Assembly: GCA_025617745.1 (NCBI GenBank)
Contig: CM046855.1
Coordinates: 18,445,880-18,509,879 of the forward strand
From: Heliocidaris erythrogramma
Lineage: Eukaryota; Echinodermata; Echinoidea; Camarodonta; Echinometridae
Direction of reading: 5' to 3'
Length of the DNA: 64,000 nt
The translations under genes were made by a program, and so were the position numbers. This document shows positions 12,501-24,500 of the stretch, piece after piece. Position 1 is the first letter of the stretch, and each line of letters opens with the position of its first letter. The notes below the pieces were generated by a model, which did not search any database, had not been told where the DNA came from, and saw nothing but the letters and a program-made list of their open reading frames with translations.

Positions 12501-15500
12501 CAGTGGTAAAAATGCCAGAGGAAAAAATGCCAGAGGAAAAAATGCCAGAGGTAAAAATGCCAGTGGTAAAAATGCCAGAGGAAAAAATGCCAGAGGTAAA
12601 GAAATGGTAGTACCCCCCCCCCCCCACCCATCCCCGGCCCGGATATAGCATGCATGTATTTTTTGCCACTCGCTTTCAGTTGACGACCCTTTTTTGTTAA
12701 ACACTTCAATATTATATTTTTGTTCACATTTAATTCACATGAATATATCTGCATCTTGTTTAAAACTTAATGTGCATGAGCCCCCCCCGTATTAATGTTG
12801 ACGAGGCTATAACGCTCGATGTTTGTGTGACGGCCTGTACATTTGCTGAAGAAGGGAGAACTGAAAAAGAAAAAAAGTGCAGGTACAAGTACAGATAACG
12901 AAAGGCAAGCTAGTCAAGATTATTTGGTACAAGTCAGCGGAGGGGGGGGGGGGGGGGCTGGGGGCTGCAGCCCCCCCCCCACACTTTTTCAGTAAGCACG
13001 TTGAAACGTGCAAAAAATGCAGTGCAAAATTGTGGTATCCACGCAGCCCCCCCCCCCCCCCCCACTAAGCCCCTCCACTTTCCAAGACGTTCCGCGGCGC
13101 CTGCAAGTTATTTTACTACAGGTACAGGTATTGTGTCTTTAAGTTATACAGTTAGTATCATGATGCGGGGGCCTCTCGTTATTCCGAAGGTTCGTATTTC
13201 CGAAACACTAATTTCCCATGCCTGGGGGTTCAAAATTCCGAACATTTGTTGCATTATTCCGAAGGTTCATTATTCCGAAGGTTCGTTAATCCAAAGGTTC
13301 ATAATTCCGAAAAGGTTCATATTTACCCACAAAAGGACTGTCCCATATTAGGGTGATGTCATTTTTGCATACCTCCTTTCCCTTCTCGAAACCTAAAATT
13401 CAGTTGCAGACTTCCTTCTCGTTCCAAATTCCATTCGGGATAATGAAATCGTACGTCGATTGAAAAAAGCCGGGTCTACGATCTGGAGTCCAGAGTCAAA
13501 CGCGATCAAACCAAATAGTCTAAAAAGTAAAATGAGCAGATGTCAGGTCTGCTTTTAGACCTTCTCTATATTTCACCTTGATTTTTCACCTATATTCTCC
13601 TAGTATGCAGCTGGCATATTTTGCCTCTTTACTCTTTGTTCCTGACATCATCCATCGCGTGTTTACCTCTGGCATTTTTTCCTCTGGCATTTTTACCTCT
13701 GGCATTTTTTCCTCTGGCATTTTTACCTCTGGCATTTTTACCTCTGGCATTTTTACCACTGGCATTTTTTTCCTCTGGCATTTTTACCTCTGGCATTTTT
13801 ACCTCTGCCATTTTTACCACTGCCATTTTTACCTCTGCCATTTTTACCTCTGGCATTTTTACCTCTGGCATTTTTTCCTCTGGCATTTTTACCTGGCACC
13901 GCCTGGTGTACATGTACAAGCTTATCATCATAGAGGATAACTAGATATAACCTCCACCTTTAATTTTGTGATTCTTAAGTGTTAGTTTAGTTTTTTTTTT
14001 TTTTAATCCAAGACTTTCACAGCTTAACTACATTTAACTACATACAGACTCGTCATATCTTTTCAAAAAGCTGACATGAGTTAACTCCGCAGATTCAGGT
14101 TATTTCAACCTACATGTATAACTTAAACGTAAGGCTTTTTTTCTTTGTTTTCTTTATTGGATTTACAATGTATGTGGGTAAGTGTATAATTTTGATGATT
14201 TTTAAAGGCACTCTCCCTTATCTAGATTTTTTTACCCAACATGTGTCCTATTATTTTTTTTTCAGAAATATTCATATAACAATGTTTCAAAATAGTGATG
14301 ATAATTAATGATAATCAATTAAGCATCATGACATCGTCATAATATTGTAAATTTAGTCACATTATAGAACATTTAGTTACATGTATGTATCACTTTTCAA
14401 AGAATAGTACCATCAAGAAAGAATTAAATTGTTTATAACTTGATGAATGAGATTGAAAGTCAAAGGCAGGGAGATGTGTAGACCAAAGACAGGAGATGGT
14501 CCTAGATGATTTTTTATTACTGAATGTGGCATAAAGATATAAAGATTAGATTTGGCCAGGGGGACATGTGACCCCTATTCTCCTCTCCCTCTCCCCCTCC
14601 CCCCCCCCCCCCCCCCCATCCACCACTGTTTATTTTTACAAGTGATTGTGACAATTGTTTCCAGATGTTCTAAGTCAGGATAGCTGTGTACTAAGTACCA
14701 TCTCATGAGAGATTAAAGGAGCCAGAACCGGTTTGCTGCAATGTATTATCTATTATCAAATTGTATGGTATTTAAATTGTTGTATTCAGCATCATATTTT
14801 GTATATCTGTATATCTCGTGGAGCTTTTGTTGGTACATGATTTTATACATTTTAATCCAGGATGTACATTTATCTGCATAGTGAGTAATGACACCATATT
14901 CTAATCAACAGTCTCCCATTTTATGCCAATGCACTGTGCTGTTATTGGAATAACTTTTGTGTGCAATGGCAATCAGATTTTTTTCAGAACCCTAATAAAC
15001 ATTGACTGAAGCAGAATTACTTTATCAAACATGTGCAGGTTTTGGCTTTTTAAAAGATGCATGTAATACAGTTATACAGAGTACCAGTGTCATTGTGTGA
15101 TCTTATAGTATTTATATGAGATCCTGCAATTTTGCAGAAAGACCAGTGGGTGGTACTGTACATTTATATAGGCTCATGCATGAGATAGATCTCCATTCAG
15201 CTATTGCAATATGCATACAGTACACATGTATACATGTAGGTCTAGTCTGAAGGCTATACCAGCTGAGGAAGTCTTTTGTACAAAGAGCTGCACTGTTGAT
15301 CTGTATTGATAATGATATTAATTGTTACAGTTGAATGAACTTAAGGGACCTGTTCAGGTCCTGTTATGAATTTGCTGAAAATGCAATCATTGCTTTGGTC
15401 ATTCATACTCCAGGCTAGTGGGTACTAGGTAGGATCCAAAATGTAGCCATAAAATTGTTTTGTAAGTCACTAGAGCATTGATTTACTGGGACTTAGTTCC

Positions 15501-18500
15501 TGCAACATGATTGTGTGCATTGGGCCATGGACTGCAAGTCTTTATTGTGTCTTGTGCCAAATCAATTCTATATTGTGTACAGCTTAACCCTAATCCCATT
15601 GGGTTATTTGGAGGACTTGGGTCCATTGGGGGGGGGGGGGGGGGGCTTTTTGCCTAGATCCCAGCAATGAATAGACCGATTGACTTGAAAATTGGCACAG
15701 ATGTAAGACATATAGAGTAGAATAAGATTTTTTTTTTTTTTTAAATGGACCTTTACTTTTTTTTGAAGAATTAATTTAAATTTTGAATATGCAAATTTTT
15801 GATGAATTTTTTGGGGAAAATCTGATTTTCATCTAAAATTATGAGAAATTACAGGTTTTTTTCAGGTTTTTTTGTAAAACTACTTTCAAATGATGTAATT
15901 CATCCAATAAAAAATATTACTAATTTGCATAAATTAGCATATTAGTATTCCCAGATTTACCGACAGAAAGATATTTCTTTTGTATTTCATTGTTTTTATT
16001 CTATGTATTTTATTGTTTGTTTTTTTTTCTTAGAATTATCTCTGAAGTATATGAAATAAACTAATAAAGAATTCTAATTCATCATATCATTTATAACAGA
16101 TCTGGAGTTTACATGGCATTGGATATATGAATTACATAGAAACCTGTACAAAATTGCTGTTTTTTGTGATGGTCAAGCAATTATCGACCTCTAAAATCAG
16201 TTCTACATGTCCAACCGGGGTGGATTATATATAAAAATATGCGTGAGACTTGAGAGAAAAAAGTCATGAAGTTTGAACATGAAATTCCAAACGGTCTAGA
16301 AGCACAGCGAAAAAAACTACAGGGGGGCCAAAAAGGCCCCCCCCCCCCCCCCCCCCCCGTGGGATTAGGGTTAATGTAGTGAATCTGAAGCCTTCATAGA
16401 GATGCAAACATAGTACCCTTCTTTGAGAAAATAAAACCCTTGTATTGATTATATTCTAGACCTATAGATGACCATGTCAATAACTCCTAATCCCTTTGAA
16501 AATCGTGAAACCCTATCCCCTGAAGCCCCCCCCCCCCCCCTCCATACCCTGTTGCCCATGTTTAATTTGATCTAGGTCACCTGAACAATATGGTATTGAT
16601 TTTCATTGCCTTTTTGTGCCCTTTTAATCCTTTTTGAGGTGGTATACCTTTGTGTAGAAGGGAGGGGCAGAGCTGCCAAGTAGTACGGATTTACCGTATT
16701 TGTTACGGAATTCAAAGACAAATACGGAAGTACGGATTTTCCCTCTAAACTACGGATTTGAAGAAATCTGATTATGCACTATTCGTCTTATACGTTGCGC
16801 ACATGTATTTGTTATCACTCATACTTTCACACTCATATTGTATTATTTTCGCTGTTCCCGGAACTCCGCACTGTGTATGTACCTAAAGTGCGTACAGAAA
16901 GGAGACTGCGAACGTACTTTCACCGCACACGCAAACTTCTAGCTCAAGCTATAAAGTATGAGCTCAAGCGCTAGCGGTGCGGCTGCTCTTACACACCGAG
17001 GCATTAGGCGAAGCCGGCCAGCCTAGCCCACGGGCGCGGCGCGGCTGCCGCTTGGTGTAAGGCGGCAGTATGAGGAGCTGCTCCGTAGTGGAATCGAAAG
17101 GATGAATAGGGAACGTGAGTTTTTTAGCTGTTTTTCAGTGTTTCTAGATCTAGATAATTATCCTATTCCCAATGATAATTATTGGGGTGTCACAAAGAGT
17201 AATTGTAGGTCATTTTTAGATCTAACTTTTACAATTTTGGTTGCAGTTGCAGTTTAAAAATTTGGTACCGTATTTGGTGACTTGCAAAAAATTACGGGTT
17301 TCATCGCCAAAATACGATTTTTCAGCTTGGCATGTACGGAAAAGCTTGGCCAGAGCTTGGCAGCTCTGGAGGGGATGTTGAGTGGTATTGGAAGTCTTAC
17401 ACATTCATTCTGACTGTGGCAATGCATGAATAGAGATTACCAAGTAAGATTATCTCATTGACTTGAGTAAGAGGACAGGCCAAATGCATACCTACCAACT
17501 GTCCCTATTTACAGGGACAACGCAGATTTGGTTAAAAGAAATAGCCACTTCTACCGCTGTGTCCTGCAAAATTTGTCTTAGTAATGTATAGGAAACTCAA
17601 TATGGCCGAAAAAGAGACATGATAACAAAGCTTTTCGACATGCACTCATCAGGTTATCACGCAGGTATATAACAAATTACTAGAAATCAACTATATTATA
17701 CTCGAACCCGGACGCAACCCAGACGTCGTAATTTCAGAACAATCGCAAAGCTCCATCCCGCGCTAAAATTCACATGTGAAATTGAACTGTCCAATGCGCT
17801 CCCATTTCTCGACGTTCTCGTGGAGAGAAGTGATGGGAAATTTATCACTTCCGTCTACCGCAAGCCTACATTCACCGGGGCAATACACGAGATGGGACTC
17901 GTACAGTGCAACTTCATACAAGATTGGGCTCATTAGAAACTTAGTGTGCCGCGCCCTTAGGATTTGCTCTGAGTGCAAATTAGCTCCCGAAATCGCGAAA
18001 ATCAAAACTATTCTCCTTGACAATGGTTACCCTGAGCATGTTATATCTCGCACCATAACACGGACGCTGGAGGCACAATCCAAATCTGACACCAGATTTG
18101 GACCTGCCAAATGCCCCGTGACGGTCAATGAAGACCTGACACGCCATAACCGCAATCTACTGATAGCGGCATCGAAGAGCCCTATAGTGGAAGCAGCTTG
18201 GTCCTCGGACGGGAGAATCTTCGCTGCCGTTAAAACCACAAAGGAAGGGAAAACTCAGAAAAGACTGATATCAACGTCGGAACAAATTGAAGCACTAAAA
18301 TTGTAACACTAACAGTCTTTTTCATTTAGAAACTGCCTAGGACACACCACATTCTTTTTTTTTTTTTTTTATGTCCAAAAGATAATTAAAAGCTCATAAT
18401 TGGATTCCGAGCATTATAGATTTTTCACTAGAACCTGTTGCATATGCACATGAACATTTAACACTGAATACTCGTAATACTTTATAAATGTACTTATATA

Positions 18501-21500
18501 TTCTCCTTTTACCCGCTTAATTCTATCATATTATTTTTGTTTGTGTGTGTATGTGTTTGTATGATCGTGTGTGATGATGAATATACCTGCTGATAACTCA
18601 AATGTAAATGTAATTGACTTTGATATTCACTCTTTGAATTCTATTGAACCTGTACCTGATGATGATTACCATAATTGTAATAACCAAGATGACATTGACC
18701 CTGATGTTAATTTCTTTCAGTGTAATAATAGTAATTATTTTACTTGTAAATATTTTCTTCCTGAGGAATTTAACAAAACACTTGAAATAAATAGCTTTCA
18801 AGTGTTTAGTTTTTTGCATTTTAATGCAAGAAGTCTTCTTAAAAACTTTGATGCCATAACACAGTTTATATCACAACTTAACTTAAATTTCTCAATATAT
18901 GGTTTTAGTGAAACTTGGATTCACGATTACACACCTCTGATTTTTAACTTAGATGGTTATTCTTTTGTACACAATGACAGGCGTAAAAGTAGAGGTGGTG
19001 GCGTGGGTTTTCTTGTTCAGGAATCTCTTAACATAATTGTACGACCTGACCTTAATTTACCAACCGAAATATGTGAATCTCTTTTTATTGAAATATGTTT
19101 CCCCCTCAAGAAAAATATAATTGTTGGTATAATATATAGGGATCCCAAACTGAACATTAATCAGTTTAACGACCCTTTCAATGATTGCCTTGAAAAAATT
19201 CATAGGGAAAATGTTAATGTTTATATTATGGGCGATTTTAATATAGATTTACTTAAAAATTCATCTCTGAATAACGTTAATGACTTTGTTAATATTGTAT
19301 ACGATAACTCACTCAGACCCTTGATTGACAAACCAACCAGAATTTCAAATTCCTCAGCATCACTGATTGATCATATTTTTACTAATGTCTGCGATAAACA
19401 ATTACGCTCTGGTATATTATATAATGACATTACTGATCATTTGCCAATTTTTCAAATTACTTCTAATTATGACTTTCAGAATACCAACTCAATAGCAATT
19501 CCTTTCAGAAAAATTAATGACACAACAATCAATTCTTTTAAATCTGATTTGTCTGTCATGGATTGGAGCGAACTACAAACAATATCTGATGTTAATGATG
19601 CTTATAATGTTTTTTTTTCAAAATTTAAGAAAATATTTGACAATAACTTTTTATTCACACAACCTAAGAAACGGAAATTATTAAGAAAACCATGGATAAC
19701 ACCATCTATTTTAAAAAGTATAAGTAAGAAAAATAGATTATATAAACAATATTGTAGAAATAGCAACCAAAGGAATAAGGATAAATTCAAAGCATGTCGT
19801 AACAGACTTAATAAAGTATTGAAATTTTCTCGTAAGCAATATTATACCAACCTCTTAGAAAAGAATAAGAAAAACCTCAAAAAAGTATGGATGACTATAA
19901 ATGATTTAATGGGCAAACAAAAGAAAAGGGGTTTCCCATCTTATTTTAGCAAAGAAGAAACTAGACTGACAAACGATCAAGTTATTGCTAATGAATTCAA
20001 TAATTATTTTGTGAACATTGCCTCTGCACTGAAAGCTGATATTAGTACTAATTCAGGCAAACATTTTACTTATTATCTTCATGACCAGTGCAATAACTCT
20101 ATTTTTTTTACTCCTACTAAAGAAAATGAAATTATTGATATAGTACACAATATGAAAATGAGCAGTAGCTGTGGCTTGGATGAAATAAGTTCAAAAATTG
20201 TAAAGAAAATTATCCACTTCATAGCCTCACCTCTTTCATATATTTTTAACCTCTCTTTGAATTCAGGTAATGTTCCTAGTAAATTAAAGATAGGCAAAAT
20301 TATTCCAGTGTTTAAAAAAGGCGACCCTCATTTATTCTCTAATTATAGACCAATTACATTACTTTCCTGTTTTTCAAAAATACTGGAAAGGATAATTTAC
20401 AACAGGCTTCTTTCTCATTTAGATAATAACAATCTTTTAAATAATTCTCAGTATGGTTTTAGACATAATCACTCCTGTGATTCTGCTCTTATAGACTTAC
20501 ATGACAGGCTAATTAATGACAAATGTGAATGACAATTTACATTCTTTTGCCATATTTCTAGATTTGTCTAAGGCATTTGATTTAATTAACCATACAATTC
20601 TTTTATCGAAACTCCCTTATTTCGGCATACGTGGTATTTGTCTAAACTGGTTTAAAGATTATTTATGTAATCAGTTCCAGTATACATCATATAACACATG
20701 TAACTCACCTCTAACTAAAGTAATTTTTGGAATTCCGCAAGGATCTATTCTTGGCCCAATTCTCTTTTTGTTATATATTAATGATTTATGTACAATTTCT
20801 CCATTTCTTGATTGTTTATTATTTGCAGATGATACTACTTTAATTGCTTCACATAGTAATTTTGACCAATTGATTTCTGTTACAAATATGGAACTATGTA
20901 AAATATCTGATTGGTTCACATCTAATGAATTAATTGTAAATTATTCAAAATGCAATGTATTGTACTTCAGAAAAAACTGTATTTCTTGTAACACTTCTGA
21001 TATCAAACGAAAAAATTAATGATATTCAGCTTACTACCTCAACCTCCACAAGATTCCTTGGTGTTATACTAGATGAAAATCTTAATTTTGATATGTATCG
21101 TACTGAACTGTGTAATAAGATATCAAAGAATGTTGGTATATTATTTAAATTAAGCCATATCTTACCTGAAAGACATTTATTCATGTTGTACAACTCTTTA
21201 ATTCTTCCATACATACAATACTGCAATATTGTTTGGGCTAGTACATGGAATTCAAAACTTGAACCCATTCACAAATTACAGAAAAAAGCACTTAGAATAT
21301 GTACGTCAACTCCTTTCCTGGCCCCTTCTAAACCAATTTTTATCTATTTGAAAACTCTTAATATATATGATATAAATAAATTTCAAATTGCTGTTTTAAT
21401 GTATAAGAAAATGAACAATATGGTTCCTATCAATATTGCAAATTTGTTTACTGTGAATATGTTTGTACATAATTATGATACTCGCTCCAGTTGTAAGTTA

Positions 21501-24500
21501 CACTATGAAAAAGTTAGTTCGACTAAATTGTTAAAGTGTGTTAGGAATCAGGGTCCTCGAATTTGGAATTCACTTGATAAAGATCTTACCTCTTGTACAA
21601 CCCTAAGTTCATTTAAAGTCAAGTTAAAAAAATGTCTTCTTGCCAACTACAATGTAAAAGTCAATTAATATCTTACATCACCTTATTCTGTACTACTACC
21701 CTTTCCTTCTCTCTCTCTCTTCTTCTCTTCTTCCTCTCTGTTCTTATCCTTTCTCTCTTTTTCGCAAATTACCTCTGTCTCCCTGTTCTCTTTCTCTCTT
21801 TCTTACAGGATAGGGTGTCTATGTATATGTACAATATAGTGTGTGGGTGTGTGTGTGTGTGTGTGTGGAGTGAACATTTGCATTTTTTTTGGTAATTACT
21901 GTACATGTACTACATGTACTTGATTTTTTATGGATTAATTATTTTTTTTTGTACATTTATGCTTTACCCTTTGTGGAACTACAGGTTTTCAAGCTCATCG
22001 CTTTTTTTGTAGTTTCCTTTTTCTTCGTCATTATTACTTGTACAATGTCATTTGTGTATTTAAATGTATTTTTATTGGATGATGAAATAAATAAATTGAA
22101 ATTGAAAAAATTGAAATTGAAAAAATTGAAATTGAAAATTGAAATGCCCCGTGTATCTCAAACTTCCCTGGAGGGGTAAGGTATCTGACAAATACGCCAG
22201 TCAGATCAAACACACTGTCACGTTGCTATTACGCGGTTTCGACACGCATTGTGTTTTCTACACACAGGATGCTTCCGTCAACTAGCAACGATGTACTACC
22301 CACCCCCCACTTGGGTAATGTTATTTACCAATTTCAGTGCCGGTGCGATGCCAGGTACGTGGGCCGTACTTCTCAGCGGTTGGCTGATCTCATTAAACAA
22401 CACGTCCCCTCGACTATTCGGAACCGTACAACCAATCAGCGCACGCAGCCCGTCCGTGCCTGCCGTGCCTGCAAATCTGAAATGCACGCTAACAGACCAA
22501 AGATAGCCAAATGCGATTCAGCGATTGGTCTCCACTTGCTGAACAATCCAGCTTGCGCACAAAGCTATGCCGACGATCGATTCTCAGTTATGTCCCGGGC
22601 CAGAAGCTCAGCGCATTTACGCTTTCTGGAAGCCGCCTACATTCAATCGCACGAACCCCTTCTGTGCAGACAAAAGGAGTTCGTCCAAGCTTTGCGATTG
22701 TTCTGAAATTACAGCGTCTGGGTTGCGTTTGGGTTCATTGAGTATAATATAGTTGATTTCAAGTAATTTGTTATACCTGCGTGATAACCTGATGAATGCA
22801 GGTCGAAAAGCTTTGTTATCATGTCTCTTTTTCGTGCCATATTGAAATTTTGTAGTACCAAGAAATTATTTGTGTATAGGAAACTCATAAATGTCCCCAT
22901 TTTCAGCCTCTGCCTTGTCATTTGTCCCTATTTCTGTAGTTTCAGGGTTGGCAGGTCTGCAAATGTATTAGAGCTCTACAGGCACCTTTACAATGTTTTG
23001 GTGATGAGGACAGTCTTACATTTTATCCTTGTATTTTACCCTGTCATATAGATGCCACATGTAGTTTGTCCCATCCTTTTTACTTGTACAAATTATGAAC
23101 TACACCAAAGACAGATGAATATATGAGTCACACTGTCAAACCAATTCTTGGCTATTGGGGTAATGTAGAGTTTGTTCAGTCTGTTGTTGGTCTGGAGTTG
23201 GTTTCATTGACTTGTTTGTTTGTTTGTTTATTTAAGTTTAGAGGCGCTTTTCATTCAAAAATTAATATTTGCGCCGAAAACAACTGCTTTCTCAAGAAAG
23301 TTACACAGTAGACTTGGGTTTTGGTAATGACAGGAATATATTTTCCCAAATCCTGGGAAATTTACACTGAACATAAAAAGACCCCCCCCCCCAAAAAAAA
23401 AAAGAAATAAAAAAAAGAAATAAATTAATAATAATAACTAGAAATTTAATTCGTCATGAGGACGAATTAGGTGGTCTGTCTTTCAATTTGTATGATCATG
23501 ATTGTAATCGGGATGATCATAATAATGGGGAAATACTAAACTGAAGATAGGAAGTCAAGAATGCCACAAATGGAGATGCTTCTTCAGGACAGGTATGTAG
23601 CAAAATGTGTGAAACGGTCATTGTAAAATGATTATGGTGATGATAATGGTGATGAAGATGATATAATGATAATTTAAGATAACTGACTAAGCCAATTTTG
23701 AGAAATTGTGATATCAAACAGGACTATTTGATATTGCAGGATACTTGGGAGATAAACCCCATAGCTCTAATACACGACAGGGAATCAAAATTTCCATAGG
23801 GTTGTACACAAACTACTGCACACTACTTTCTAATAGACATAACATGCAAAATAAGGCATTTTATTACATGGTTTGTGATTGTTTATGTTATAATAGTCGA
23901 AGAGGATGGTAAAATGAAAGGCAAAAAGAAGTAAAAAAAAAAAAAATTTATGGACCCACCAGGGATCGAACCTGGGTCACCAGAATGGGAGGCAAGTGCT
24001 TTGACCAATATACCAAAATATTTCCCATAGAGATAACACGTAAGCGAAAAACGGGATTCTCAAATCCCATTTTGTAGTAAAAAATTGGGCATGATCCTGA
24101 CATCTGATCAAAAATTGGAGACCACACTTATAAAAGCGTATAGTATCAGCTACAACATATTAAAATCTGGAAGGAAATAGACCAAAAATAACTGAGATAC
24201 TGCTCAGAGAACAATGTCATGTAGATTCATGATTCGAAAAAAAATCATCATCCATAGACATAACACGCAAATAGGGAAAATTCTGACATGGCATCTTTGA
24301 TTGAAAATTTCACTATGATGACGTCATCAAAATGATGGTGACTTGTGGTGACTGATCTTGTAGAGAATTGTCTCAGCTATAACATATCAAAATTTGGAAC
24401 AAAATCGACTACTTATTACTGAAATATTATCAAATGAATACAAAAATGATGACGTCATTTTTTCCAAAATCATATTTTTGAGTTCATATGCAAATATGAC

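Larger units (their letters stand above)
18310..22143 (+). mobile_element. LINE (CR1/L2/Jockey-type), nearly full length, inserted in the Penelope copy
   Basis: Carries an apurinic-type endonuclease followed by reverse transcriptase and ends in an (ATTGAA)n tail at about 22093-22143, a 3' end typical of CR1/L2-like LINEs. The 3' UTR includes a CT-rich tract and a (GT)n run at about 21842-21867. The 5' edge is uncertain (somewhere in 18270-18360), and target duplications cannot be told from the tail. Penelope coding resumes right after the tail, so the LINE is the younger insertion. Confidence 0.85.
17585..22887 (+). mobile_element. Penelope-like retroelement, partial copy, split by a LINE
   Basis: Bounded by a perfect 15-bp direct repeat TGTATAGGAAACTCA (17585-17599 and 22873-22887), the expected target duplication. 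Inside are inverted arms (about 17600-17753 and 22688-22848). The coding remnants are the C-terminal part of a Penelope-type reverse transcriptase (about 17760-18270) and a GIY-YIG endonuclease (about 22143-22706). Both arms carry a hammerhead-like motif. The copy lacks most of the reverse transcriptase and is dead. The LINE lies between the two coding remnants. The surrounding DNA (17490 and 22956, ACCTACCAAC and GTTGGCAGGT) may itself be an older palindromic repeat. Confidence 0.88.

Noticed and set aside
12334-12754. Several overlapping open frames of 96-120 codons on both strands
   Set aside because: They are read through the 15-bp minisatellite; a repeat length divisible by three keeps all frames open, and the products are simple repeats.
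12415-13893. Possible CRISPR-like arrays
   Set aside because: Repeats are contiguous with no spacers, and the DNA is animal nuclear.
13578-13944. Open frames of 100-120 codons on both strands
   Set aside because: Same cause: the inverted copy of the 15-bp minisatellite.
23951-24020. Functional tRNA gene on the minus strand
   Set aside because: The TpsiC arm looks right, but the 5' acceptor strand does not pair with the 3' end.
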